Shown here: piece by piece, positions 25,230-34,349 of the stretch
How positions within the stretch are numbered: position 1 is the stretch's first letter
Layout of the letters: each line of letters starts with the position of its first letter
Origin: Acetobacterium bakii
GTDB taxonomy: Bacteria > Bacillota > Clostridia > Eubacteriales > Eubacteriaceae
Assembly: GCF_001263355.1 (NCBI RefSeq)
Contig: NZ_LGYO01000031.1
Location: forward strand, 48,969 to 112,968
Length of the DNA stretch: 64,000 bases
Direction: 5' to 3'
The notes under the pieces: generated by a model
What the model was told of the DNA's origin: nothing
Seen by the model: the letters and a program-made list of their open reading frames with translations, nothing else
Database searches by the model: none
Translations under genes and position numbers: made by a program

Positions 25230-25457
25230 TTATTCTTTATCCACTAATATTTCTGACATGACTTCGAAAAGAAAACCTTTTGCTGATGCTAATGATTCGT
25301 TGTACGCGAACATTACCAATTTATGGTTTTCAATTAATCCGTCACTGTCAGCATACGGTTTCAATCGTTGAAGAAAAAATTCTTCGGTGATTTCGTCATC
25401 AAATTTCTTTTGAACATTGTTGAAGATATCTATCAATTCATTTTGGGTCATTGACAT
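25230..25457 (-). CDS. Small hypothetical protein
   Basis: 75 residues from the ATG at 25,457, with GAAGGGGG upstream (a second ATG follows two codons later). It is acidic and helical: NELIDIFNNVQKKFDDEI, then LPKP-free hydrophobic helices to EVMSEILVDKE. No family recognised. It lies 85 bases beyond the ATP-grasp operon in the same direction and has its own terminator. It may be co-transcribed with the operon, but nothing ties it to the pathway. Confidence 0.5.
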   Translation of the reverse strand: MSMTQNELIDIFNNVQKKFDDEITEEFFLQRLKPYADSDGLIENHKLVMFAYNESLASAKGFLFEVMSEILVDKE

Positions 25458-25541
25458 TACCCCCTTCGAATTATTTCTCCCGGACACGGTCGATAAATTC
25501 ATTATAGAAGAGTAAGAGAAAATAAACAAGGGTAATTTACA

Positions 25542-26459
25542 CTAATTCTTTTTTCGCCGTTGGGCTTCTTCCATTATGTTTTTCAGGGTTAAGAGCAGTG
25601 GATTGCTCTTTTTATCGGACTGGGCATCCGCAGAATATGTTAAACCGGTCATTGAATTGGCTTCACAGATGTAGTAGGCATCATCTTCACCGAAGAGAAA
25701 ATCGATGCTCCCGAAATAAATGTCCAGCACAGCGGCGGCTTTTTCCGCAATTTCGATAACCTGATCCGATGGCGTCAGAAACTGAAGCTCGCCGCCCTGG
25801 GAAAGATTGGATTTGAAATTATCGCCATTGTCTCGGATATAAGCCGTTGAGTACTTCCCGCCGCTTAACATGATGCGCATATCCCGGCCTTTTGAAGCAG
25901 CAATGCATTCCTGAATGAGAATATGATCGTCAAAGTTCATAGCGGCGTAAATATCCAGAATGTTTTCCAGTTCTTTTTCTGTTTTTATGAGCACCACACC
26001 TTTGCCTTTGCTGCCGTGCATGACTTTTACAACACAGGGAAAGCCTATTTCGCTGCCGATAAAGGATGGCTTTGTTTTTGAGGTCATTAAAACGGTTTTG
26101 GGGAAGAGAAATTCGCTTGAAGCGGCGCCCAGTTTTTGAAAGGTCAATAATTTATCGGCGGTATTATTGAGGCTTTCTGAGCTGTTTACACACAAAACGT
26201 TAAGGGACTCCAGCATTTTCACCACGGCTTTACTCTGATAATTATTCCCGCCGAAAAATGCAGATAGCGCAAAATCCGGGATTTCGGTTGCATCCCCCGA
26301 GATAAAGCATTTTTCAATGACTCCCGGTTCGCACAGTACCTGCACTTCACTGACGTCCACGGTTTTGATGTTTAATACCATTTTTTCAATTAACTTAATG
26401 ATTGTCTGAATGGATGGTTCCGCCAGGGTTTCTTTGTTGACCAATAACCAGCCTAGCAT
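25542..26459 (-). CDS. RimK-like ATP-grasp ligase B
   Basis: 305 residues. ATP-grasp landmarks in order: PCVVKVMHGSKGKGVVL (141-157), ILIQECIAASKGRDMRIML (about 180-198), FKSNLSQGG (about 216-224), and CEANSM with the metal-binding Glu near 265. This is the RimK type, which joins an amino acid or amine to a carboxylate through an acyl phosphate. The N-terminal third is a pre-grasp domain shared with its neighbour. It overlaps the upstream paralog by seven bases. Substrates are unknown; context suggests amide formation on a GH3 product. Confidence 0.85.
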   Translation of the reverse strand: MLGWLLVNKETLAEPSIQTIIKLIEKMVLNIKTVDVSEVQVLCEPGVIEKCFISGDATEIPDFALSAFFGGNNYQSKAVVKMLESLNVLCVNSSESLNNTADKLLTFQKLGAASSEFLFPKTVLMTSKTKPSFIGSEIGFPCVVKVMHGSKGKGVVLIKTEKELENILDIYAAMNFDDHILIQECIAASKGRDMRIMLSGGKYSTAYIRDNGDNFKSNLSQGGELQFLTPSDQVIEIAEKAAAVLDIYFGSIDFLFGEDDAYYICEANSMTGLTYSADAQSDKKSNPLLLTLKNIMEEAQRRKKN

Positions 26460-27376
26460 GATTTACCCTCTTTTTCCAAACGTTTTTTCCACAGCGGTTT
26501 AGGCATATTTTCAACCTGTTTGACTAAATTTTTAAACATTTCATGGAGATCAAAGGCAATCCCCGGCATGGCGTTGGCTTCGCACAAGTAGAAAGTATCA
26601 TTTTCGCCAAATAAGAAGTCTACGCTGCCCATATTAATTTTTAGCAGCTCCGCCACTTTTTCGGCCGCTTCCAGCACTGCTGTGGGCGGGGTATACTTAA
26701 CTATTTTTCCGCCTTTTGCCAGGTTGGATCGAAAGCTTTCCTTATTTTCACGAACAAAGGCGTTGTCATACTTGCCATTGCACAGCACCACTCTTAAATC
26801 CCGGCCGGTGGACGCCTTAATGCATTCCTGGATGATAATTTCGTCACCCATTTCGCTGGCGGTGGTCATATTGAGCAGGTTATCCATTTCCTTTTCGGTG
26901 TTAACCAGAACAACCCCTTTGCCCTTGCTGCCATGCATAACCTTCATCACCACGGGATACTCAAAAACTCGGCTCACAAAGGCGGCATCGGTTTGCTCCG
27001 TCACTAAAAGTGTTTTGGGAAAGTAAATCTCGTCAATGGATTCGGCCACTTTCTGAAAGGTCAGCAGCTTGTCATCGACATTTTTAATGCAATCATAAGA
27101 ATTGATGCACAAAACACCAACCGATTCCAGCATTCTTAGGACCGCCGCGGTGTGATAGTTTTTTTCCGTGAAAAAAGCGGCAATCACATAGTCAGGAACA
27201 TCCATGACTTCATCACCCACATAAATCCTGCCATCAAATTCATGATCACAGATCACATGGATCTTTAACGGATCCACCACCGTCAAATCAATTTTATTTT
27301 CGTCCACAACCTTCATTATTTTTACAATTGAAGGATCATTCATTTTTCCCGGATTTCTTAACAACCAGCCTTTCAT
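26453..27376 (-). CDS. RimK-like ATP-grasp ligase A
   Basis: 307 residues, collinear along its whole length with the ligase encoded downstream. PVVMKVMHGSKGKGVVL spans 141-157, EIIIQECIKASTGRDLRVVL spans 179-198, FRSNLAKGG spans 215-223, and CEANAMPG at 265-272 has the metal-binding Glu. Both start with a WLL.N...DPSI-type opening, so they come from a tandem duplication. Two ligases in series could add two different residues, or one may have diverged in substrate. The start has TAGGAGG-like spacing. It follows the ABC exporter genes in one operon. Confidence 0.85.
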   Translation of the reverse strand: MKGWLLRNPGKMNDPSIVKIMKVVDENKIDLTVVDPLKIHVICDHEFDGRIYVGDEVMDVPDYVIAAFFTEKNYHTAAVLRMLESVGVLCINSYDCIKNVDDKLLTFQKVAESIDEIYFPKTLLVTEQTDAAFVSRVFEYPVVMKVMHGSKGKGVVLVNTEKEMDNLLNMTTASEMGDEIIIQECIKASTGRDLRVVLCNGKYDNAFVRENKESFRSNLAKGGKIVKYTPPTAVLEAAEKVAELLKINMGSVDFLFGENDTFYLCEANAMPGIAFDLHEMFKNLVKQVENMPKPLWKKRLEKEGKSC

Positions 27377-27440
27377 AGTAGCCTCCTTGATTTATTATTT
27401 CGAATTTTTTTTGCGAAATTTACAAACAAAATCGTAAATT

Positions 27441-27476
27441 GCTTTGCTGTCAGTTTATATAAACAGACAGCAAAGC
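27441..27476. other. Intra-operon hairpin
   Basis: GCTTTGCTGTC at 27,441-27,451 and GACAGCAAAGC at 27,466-27,476 are perfect 11-base inverted arms around a palindromic GTTTATATAAAC core. No T run follows. It sits between the ABC and ATP-grasp genes and may set RNA stability or relative expression. Confidence 0.6.
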
Positions 27477-27503
27477 TCACGACACTTTCGCAATTACGCT
27501 GTT

Positions 27504-29285
27504 TTAATTGTCTGATGCGCTTAGATAGAGATTTGCATATAAACCGTTGAGGTTCATCAGTTCGGTGTGACTGCCGACTTCCTTGATATCACCCTCCATC
27601 ATGAAGATAATCTTGTCGGCATTTTTTATGGTGAAAAGCCGATGGGCGATGATAAAGGTGGTTCTACCCTTCATCATGGCTTCCATAGCCTGGGTGATTA
27701 GTATTTCGGTGCGGGTATCCACGGAAGAGGTGGCCTCATCCAGAATCAATACCTTGGGATCTGCAATAATGGTTCTTGCAATGGCCAGCAGCTGGCATTC
27801 GCCTTCGGACAAGCTGGTAAAATCGCCTCCGATTGGTGTTTCGTAGCCCAGTGGGAGCTTCCTGATGAATTCATCGCATTGAGCCTTCTGGGCTGCTAAA
27901 ATGACATCTTCCCGACTGGCATTGGTTTTTCCATAGGCGATATTTTCGGCAATGGTGCCGTCAAAAAGCCAGGTGTCCTGGAGGACCATACCAAAGGCAC
28001 TTCTGAGATTATGTCGTGAAAGATTCTTTATGTTTTGGCCATCAATGGCAATGGAGCCATGGTTAATCTCATAAAAACGCATGAGCAAATTGACCAGAGT
28101 TGTTTTTCCGGCGCCGCTGGGGCCTACCACTGCCAGTATTTCTCCGGGGGCGGCCTTTAAGGACACGTCATGAAACAATGTCCGTTCGGGAATATATCCA
28201 AATTCCACATTTTTAAATTCAATGCTTCCTTGTGCGGTTTCAACCTCTAAAACTTCTGTTGCCAGATCCGGTTTTTCTTCTTCGCGATCCAGGAATTCAA
28301 AAATCCGCTCTGCGGCGGCTGCCCCGGACTGGAGGAAATTTAAATTATTGGAGATCAGAGCGATGGGACTGGCAATATTATTGGCATAGATGAGGAAGGC
28401 CTGAATCCCCCCAATGGTCAGCGTCCCGTTGATAACGAAAATACCGCCGATGACACAAATGCCGATATAGGCCAGGTTGTTGATTAACTTCATCAGCGGA
28501 GCTGACAGGCCAGAATAAAAGCGCGAACTCAAATATGATTTGAAAAAGCGCTGATTGATATCATCAAATTTTTCAGCGGCTTTTGCTTCATTATTAAAAG
28601 ATTTGATAATTAAATGGCCATCGTAAACTTCTTCGATGAGTCCATTTAATGATCCCAGCTCTTTTTGCTGTCGTCTGAATAAAATTTGCGTTTTTTTGGT
28701 GATTAATTTCATTACCAGATAGGATAAGGGAATGGCTATGAAAAAAATGAGACTCAGCTGAACATTTAAAACCAACATCATTATCATAATCCCGATGATG
28801 GTTGTTCCCTGGACCAGGATTTGGGTAACGTTGCCTTCCAGGGCACTGTCCAGAGTGGTTGCATCATTGGTCACTCGGGACAGAAGATCACCGCGTTCAC
28901 TTTGATCGAGGACATTTAAGGTCAGTTTATTCAATTTTTCCTGAATATCTTCTCTTAACCGCTTAATAACAAGCTGAGAAAGATAGGTGGTTCTGATGGT
29001 GGCATAGTAGGCAAAGCCCGCACTTAAAATATACAGGGCCGCCAGGAGTATTAATTGCTGCCCGATATAGATAAAGTCGATGTCGGTATTTTGGGTGAGG
29101 CTATCAGCAATGCTGTCAGTCACATCTTTGGTCACAATCGGAGCAAAAATGATAAATATGGTACTGGCAATCAAAGCAATGGCAATAAAGAAGACCAGGT
29201 GCTTCTTATCCTTCAGGTAGTGTTGCAGGCGGCCGGCGATTGATGAAAAACTCGATTTGAGTTTATTCTTCTGTTTTGCTTTCAC
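27504..29285 (-). CDS. ABC exporter subunit 1 (consensus ATPase site)
   Basis: 593 residues: six membrane segments (about 28-330) and an ATPase domain with Walker A GPSGAGKT (388-395), Q loop VLQDTW, Walker B ILDEATS (514-520) with the catalytic Glu, and His548. Its signature is LSEGE (492-496) instead of LSGGQ. The GTG start overlaps the stop of subunit 2. Paired with that protein it forms a heterodimeric exporter with one active and one weak ATP site. Export of the product of the GH3/ATP-grasp genes is inferred from the operon. Confidence 0.88.
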   Translation of the reverse strand: MKAKQKNKLKSSFSSIAGRLQHYLKDKKHLVFFIAIALIASTIFIIFAPIVTKDVTDSIADSLTQNTDIDFIYIGQQLILLAALYILSAGFAYYATIRTTYLSQLVIKRLREDIQEKLNKLTLNVLDQSERGDLLSRVTNDATTLDSALEGNVTQILVQGTTIIGIMIMMLVLNVQLSLIFFIAIPLSYLVMKLITKKTQILFRRQQKELGSLNGLIEEVYDGHLIIKSFNNEAKAAEKFDDINQRFFKSYLSSRFYSGLSAPLMKLINNLAYIGICVIGGIFVINGTLTIGGIQAFLIYANNIASPIALISNNLNFLQSGAAAAERIFEFLDREEEKPDLATEVLEVETAQGSIEFKNVEFGYIPERTLFHDVSLKAAPGEILAVVGPSGAGKTTLVNLLMRFYEINHGSIAIDGQNIKNLSRHNLRSAFGMVLQDTWLFDGTIAENIAYGKTNASREDVILAAQKAQCDEFIRKLPLGYETPIGGDFTSLSEGECQLLAIARTIIADPKVLILDEATSSVDTRTEILITQAMEAMMKGRTTFIIAHRLFTIKNADKIIFMMEGDIKEVGSHTELMNLNGLYANLYLSASDN

Positions 29286-31021
29286 AGTGATTCCTCCTTC
29301 CCTTCATTGTACGATTGGGATTTTAGAATTTCCTGATAGACAAAACAATTCTGTGTCAAATCCGCATGTTTACCCTGACCCACAATGGTACCATTATCTA
29401 AAACCAGAATACGATCCGCATCTTTAATGGTACTGATTCGCTGGGCAACGATTAGCACTGTTTTATCCCCAAATTTTTCGCGAATCCCTTTTCTGACCAG
29501 TGAATCGGTTTTAAAATCCAGTGCTGAAAAACAGTCGTCGAAAATAGTGATGGGTGCTTTTTTGACCGCTGCCCGGGCGATACTGAGACGTTGACGCTGT
29601 CCTCCCGAAAGATCACTGCCCCCTTGAGAAATGGTACTGGTGATGGTGTTTTCCCGGCCATTCACAAAATCAATGGCTTGGGCCAGCTTCAAGGCCTCAA
29701 TCACTTCTTCATTGGATGCCTTTTCATTACCGGTTTTGACATTATCCAAAATGGTTCCGCTGAATAAAATGGATTCCTGGGGCGAATAGGCGATTTCATT
29801 TCTTAAATCATGCTGAGTGCAATCTCGGATATCAATGCCATCAACGGAAATGCTGCCGTCACTGACTTCATATAAGCGCATGATCAGGTTGACCAGGGTT
29901 GTTTTCCCCGAGCCGGTGGCCCCAACGATGGCAGTTATTTTTCCCGGTTCGGCCACAAAATTCAAATGGTCCAGGACATTTATTTCTGCACCCTTATAGC
30001 CGAAAGAAACATCCTTGAATTCAATCCGGCCGGTGATGTTTTCCAGGGTAATCGGATTTTGTTTATCTTTAATGGAAAATTCGGCGTCGAGGACTTCTTT
30101 AACCCGGGTTGCCGATACGGCTGCCTGGGGGTAAGCCATTAACAGCACGGAGACCAAGCTCAGTGCCGACATAAACATCAGGACATACTGGATAAACACC
30201 ATTAAACTGCCCAGGCTGACAATCTGCTGCTGAATTTCCTGGGAGCCCAGCCATAAAATGATTACCATGGTCAGATTCATCATTAATTGCATCAGGGGAG
30301 CGAAAAATGCCACCGCATAGTTAGCTTTTAAGGCGGTGTCCATGCCTTCCTGATTGGCTTGTCCAAATTTTTCTGTTTCATAGTCTTGCCGATTAAAGGC
30401 TCGGATAGTGCGGACGCCGGTTAATTTTTCTTTCATTAAGAGATTAAGCCGATCCACCTTTTGCTGCATGATTTTAAACAATGGCATGCTTCGGGATGTT
30501 GTAATCACAATAATAACGGTTGTGATTACAAAGGATACCAATAATACCAGGGTTAAGGTTACATTTTCCCTGAAGGCCATAATCAGCGCGCCGAGTCCGG
30601 TGATGGGAATGAGCAGTAATGAGCGCAGGCCGTTAATAACCACTACTTGCATCTGGGTGGCGTCGTTCGTGGACCGGGTCAGCAGTGTTGCCGCTCCGAA
30701 ACGGTTGAAATCCGTTTGGGAAAAATTTTTCACCTTGTCAAAAACGTCCGCTCTTATTCTGCTCGTAAAGGATGCGGTCACATAAGCGGAGTAGTAACTC
30801 GAAGCGACCATACACACCGCGGCCACCAGGGAAACCCCCAGCATCATCGCCCCGCTTTGAAGAATATAGGCAGTATTCCCCTGGGCTACCCCATTTTCAA
30901 TAATATCCCCCATCATCGTGGGCAGATACAGCTGACAGGCGGCCTGACTCAGAACAAAAACAAATACCAGGATCATCTGGATTCGATAATCTTTTAAATA
31001 CCTTATGAGTAAACTTACCAT
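29282..31021 (-). CDS. ABC exporter subunit 2 (degenerate ATPase site)
   Basis: 579 residues: membrane domain (about 15-300), Walker A GATGSGKT (367-374), signature LSGGQ (471-475), and Walker B IFDDCFSALD (493-502), where Asp replaces the catalytic Glu. The switch histidine is Gln527 (VAQRIST). These changes complement the altered signature in subunit 1, as in TM287/288 and BmrCD. The ATG follows directly on the stop of the GH3 gene, so the genes are translationally linked. Confidence 0.88.
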   Translation of the reverse strand: MVSLLIRYLKDYRIQMILVFVFVLSQAACQLYLPTMMGDIIENGVAQGNTAYILQSGAMMLGVSLVAAVCMVASSYYSAYVTASFTSRIRADVFDKVKNFSQTDFNRFGAATLLTRSTNDATQMQVVVINGLRSLLLIPITGLGALIMAFRENVTLTLVLLVSFVITTVIIVITTSRSMPLFKIMQQKVDRLNLLMKEKLTGVRTIRAFNRQDYETEKFGQANQEGMDTALKANYAVAFFAPLMQLMMNLTMVIILWLGSQEIQQQIVSLGSLMVFIQYVLMFMSALSLVSVLLMAYPQAAVSATRVKEVLDAEFSIKDKQNPITLENITGRIEFKDVSFGYKGAEINVLDHLNFVAEPGKITAIVGATGSGKTTLVNLIMRLYEVSDGSISVDGIDIRDCTQHDLRNEIAYSPQESILFSGTILDNVKTGNEKASNEEVIEALKLAQAIDFVNGRENTITSTISQGGSDLSGGQRQRLSIARAAVKKAPITIFDDCFSALDFKTDSLVRKGIREKFGDKTVLIVAQRISTIKDADRILVLDNGTIVGQGKHADLTQNCFVYQEILKSQSYNEGKEESL

Positions 31022-32497
31022 CTAGGACTCCTTGTCTGCCAGGGCAAAAAAGAAGTTTTCTTTAACCAGAGTATCGATCACCCTGACAGGTTTTAGCTGA
31101 TTGCCGGAAATCCCCCGCATAATCATCAGGTCGCGATACAATGCATAGGTTTCTTCCTGCACAAAGGTAATGTCGGATGGGCTTAAAACGCCGCTTTTCA
31201 CCTTAGCACCAATGGATGGATTGGCAATGCCCAGTTTTTCTTCAATGATTCGGCGATACTCATGGTGCTGGTCTTTAGCTAAACGCTTCTCGGTTTCCAT
31301 AAAGATGACATAGCGGCCCGGAGATACCCCGATATCCGCATAGACACTGTAATCCACCAGCTCGCACTTCGCTTCTTTGACAAATTCTCTGACTGACCAG
31401 GAAATGCAGTCTTCAGTGGTTTTTTCGCCGGCGATGCTGACCATTTGGTTTAATCGGTAGACGAATTGAATTTTAGGGCATTTATTGTACCATCCCACCA
31501 CCCGCACCACATCCTTAATCCGATAGCGATAGAATCCCGAGGTGTTGGTAATGACGATTTCATAATCCTTGCCGGTTTCAAGCTGATCCATGGTCAGGGT
31601 CTCGTTTGTTTCTTCCTCCTGATTGGCGGGAATAAATTCGTAAAAGGCACTGTCCGGAATAAGCACAAAGGCCTGGGATTCCATTTCACTACAGATCGCC
31701 ATAATCGATTCTGACGCCGCATAAACGCTGAAATAAATGGGAATATCCCCAAGATAGTGGCGCATTTTATCGGTATAGACGGAAAATCCGCCGCTGCCGA
31801 TGGCATGGACAAAGGCAAACTCCGGCCAGATTCGGGGAATAATTGGATCATCAAAGCCCTTTTGAAAGGCCGCCCTTAATGCGGCTGCTCTTTTGGGATC
31901 GGGTTTTATTTTTGCCAATAATGTTTTTCTGACATCATCGGGTATTTTTATGTCCTCATTAATGGTGCCATTTTCAATATCGCTGACAATCATTTCCCAG
32001 TTAGCTTCCAGATATTTCATCAGGTCGCAGACACCGGTCATAAAAGCCGAAACAATATAGGAAAGGGACTTCTCGATCAACGCATACCGGAGATGAATGT
32101 ATTTAGAATCCATTATTTCGGTGGGAAAGACCACTTCTTTTGGTGAGGTAAACATTAAAAACAGTAAGTTTTTAATGCTGTATACCCCTCTGCCTGAAAT
32201 TGAGCCGGCAAAAAGTCCGTTGGGCAAGGTTTCAAACTTGACTTCCATCAGGTTCAGTCCCCGGCCTTTTTTCCATTTTTCACCTAGTGCTTCACTGATC
32301 ACCGCAAAACTGTATTGGGTGGCATATTCCCGGTACAGTTTAACCGTGTCTTCGGACACCGGAATTTTTTTGGGATTGTCCACACTTCCTGAGGTTAATG
32401 CATAATGGATAATGGGGTCGTTGGTAATCAGGCCTTCCTCACCGGTTAGCATTTTTTCAATATACTCGATGTAGTCGTCATAAGTCGAAAAAGGCAC
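31022..32497 (-). CDS. GH3-family acyl-adenylating enzyme, N-terminally truncated
   Basis: 491 residues from a GTG at 32,497. GH3 motifs: TSGSVDNPKKIP (35-46; the P-loop-like site, with VD where the family has T/S), VYAASES (258-264) and YRYRIKDV (323-330). GH3 enzymes adenylate a carboxylic acid and transfer it to an amino acid. The reading frame upstream (IEDYKKSVPFSTYDDYIEY) shows the domain continues before the GTG but is closed by a TAA. The true N-terminus lies in another frame at 32,498-32,628. So a deletion with frameshift removed roughly 40-50 residues; activity is uncertain. Confidence 0.75.
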   Translation of the reverse strand: MPFSTYDDYIEYIEKMLTGEEGLITNDPIIHYALTSGSVDNPKKIPVSEDTVKLYREYATQYSFAVISEALGEKWKKGRGLNLMEVKFETLPNGLFAGSISGRGVYSIKNLLFLMFTSPKEVVFPTEIMDSKYIHLRYALIEKSLSYIVSAFMTGVCDLMKYLEANWEMIVSDIENGTINEDIKIPDDVRKTLLAKIKPDPKRAAALRAAFQKGFDDPIIPRIWPEFAFVHAIGSGGFSVYTDKMRHYLGDIPIYFSVYAASESIMAICSEMESQAFVLIPDSAFYEFIPANQEEETNETLTMDQLETGKDYEIVITNTSGFYRYRIKDVVRVVGWYNKCPKIQFVYRLNQMVSIAGEKTTEDCISWSVREFVKEAKCELVDYSVYADIGVSPGRYVIFMETEKRLAKDQHHEYRRIIEEKLGIANPSIGAKVKSGVLSPSDITFVQEETYALYRDLMIMRGISGNQLKPVRVIDTLVKENFFFALADKES

Positions 32498-32628
32498 ACT
32501 TTTTTTATAGTCCTCAATTGTTTATTTATTTCCGGAGCATTTTTCGTTAACTCATCAAAATGCTTTATCTTCTTTTTTCCCTTTTTAATGTTGAGAGAAT
32601 AGATCAGCTTGGGAATTATTTTCATCAT
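32498..32628 (-). pseudogene. Detached N-terminus of the second GH3 gene
   Basis: The ATG at 32,628 overlaps the stop of the upstream GH3 gene (ATGA) and encodes MKIIPKLIYSLNIKKGKKKI then HFDELTKNAPEINKQ, the normal opening of GH3 proteins. The frame then departs and does not connect to the main part. This is the original start of the gene, separated by a deletion near 32,515-32,525. Confidence 0.6.
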
Positions 32629-34343
32629 CGATTATCTTCCTTTATCCAATTGATTATATTTTCTTCTTCGGGGTAATCATCCACCATTATTTTAAGCTTT
32701 GTCTGATTGACATTTTTGCCGGTCATAATGGAGCGGGTAAATAGGGAATCCCGATACCCTTGTTTGGCGACGATTATTTCCAGCGGTTTCATAACATTTT
32801 GAAAACGGTTTTCTTTGTATGCTTTGTTTTCTGATATCAGTAGGTTTTCCAGGCTTGTTCGAAAGATTCCACTAATTGTTGAATTGGTTAGAGGTTCAAT
32901 AATCAACACTAATTTTTTATGGGTCTGATCGGTGATAATCTGAAAAAACCGGATGTCTTCATTGTGTTGGGCGGAGGTCTGTTTGATATAGGTATCCATT
33001 TCATAGGTCATTATATTAAAATCATCCAGTTTGATTTCTTCTGAGGCCTTTGAGATAAAGACAATTCGTGGTGAATGAGCCTCGATTTCCGACACATAAA
33101 CAATATCCTTCATATTATAGCGGTACAATCCTGAATAGGAAGTGATGATGAGTTCATAATAACCGCCTGCTTTCAATTCATGGACTTGCAGGGGTTTTTC
33201 TTCACCCACTGCCAGGAATTCAAAGAAATATCCAAACAATGACAAAAACCCTGCGGGGTCATCGGGTTTTGTTGGTATATTAAATTTTCCTTCACTGGCG
33301 CCATAGCCCCATTCCAAAAATTTGACCTGTGCTGGCAAACGCATCCTGATGTCGTTCACAATTCTTTCGGCACTGGCTGACATCCAACAGGAAACAACCG
33401 AAAAGTCGGGCCAAATACTGGCAATATCCAAATGTCCCTGTTCACTTAAAACGTCTTCTAGTTCCCTGGCACGTTGCGGATCCGGATTAAGTTTATGCTT
33501 CAGGCTTTCTCTTAATCCCTCAGAGATTAAAATTTCGCTGCTGATCTGCCCATTTCTAATATCCGTTATGAGATCTTCCTTAAACGCATTCATCTTATTA
33601 AGCAGAATATTAAAATGTGCGATGTTACTGCATACCACCCCGGCCAGCTGTTTTTCTTTGAGTGAGAACAATATGGTCAGATAATCGGTGGCTTCATTAC
33701 TCAGATCTTTGGCGGTAATTAGTTCAATGGGCAACACCATTTTTCTCTGCATCTCTGGGGGTATATCTTTGGCTGCCTGGCCGGAGGCCGACCCAATGGG
33801 TATCCCCCCTTCTGTTTTTCCGTATTCCGCGGGGTTTGCAATGGCCAATATTTTTTTACCGGGTTCCAAAACTTCCGGTGCCAAAGTTAACAGCAGAATA
33901 GTCCGCAGCTGAGAAACCATGGCTTTTATCAGTTCCCCATTTTTGCTTTCCGGAATTAGTTTAGGGATGCCGGTGGATCCACTGGTGGCAATAAAGCCTG
34001 GGGTTTTTCCGTTGTACAGTACATCCGCTTGCCCTCGTTGCAGATCCTCAATGCCGGATGCATAATCACCGTATTGGGATATTGGGACCATATTTTGAAA
34101 ATCCGCAACGGTTTTTATTTCTGAAAAGCCCATTTTCTGTCCAAATTCACTTTTATCTGCATGCTTTAAAATATCCTGAAGAACCGCCCATTGAGTTTCT
34201 TCAGGATTATTTTTCATTTTATAAAAGCTTTGGATCAATGCTTGATTTGATAATTCTTTTAAAAATTCCGGAATGCTTTTTTCCCCGCATTCAGAAAACA
34301 GTACGTTTGAAGCTTCATTTTGATTTAAATTCGCCATGTCCAA
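32625..34343 (-). CDS. GH3-family acyl-amido synthetase
   Basis: 572 residues, complete. TSGSTGIPKLIP (120-131) is ATP motif 1, YGASEG (347-352) is motif 2 and YRYNMKDIV (407-415) is motif 3 of the adenylating superfamily. Plant GH3 proteins conjugate jasmonate or auxin to amino acids, while bacterial members are mostly uncharacterised. It lies directly after the STAS gene and four bases into the next GH3 gene. It should activate a carboxylate; the ATP-grasp enzymes downstream could use or extend the product. Substrates unknown. Confidence 0.85.
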   Translation of the reverse strand: MDMANLNQNEASNVLFSECGEKSIPEFLKELSNQALIQSFYKMKNNPEETQWAVLQDILKHADKSEFGQKMGFSEIKTVADFQNMVPISQYGDYASGIEDLQRGQADVLYNGKTPGFIATSGSTGIPKLIPESKNGELIKAMVSQLRTILLLTLAPEVLEPGKKILAIANPAEYGKTEGGIPIGSASGQAAKDIPPEMQRKMVLPIELITAKDLSNEATDYLTILFSLKEKQLAGVVCSNIAHFNILLNKMNAFKEDLITDIRNGQISSEILISEGLRESLKHKLNPDPQRARELEDVLSEQGHLDIASIWPDFSVVSCWMSASAERIVNDIRMRLPAQVKFLEWGYGASEGKFNIPTKPDDPAGFLSLFGYFFEFLAVGEEKPLQVHELKAGGYYELIITSYSGLYRYNMKDIVYVSEIEAHSPRIVFISKASEEIKLDDFNIMTYEMDTYIKQTSAQHNEDIRFFQIITDQTHKKLVLIIEPLTNSTISGIFRTSLENLLISENKAYKENRFQNVMKPLEIIVAKQGYRDSLFTRSIMTGKNVNQTKLKIMVDDYPEEENIINWIKEDNR

Positions 34344-34349
34344 TTACCA

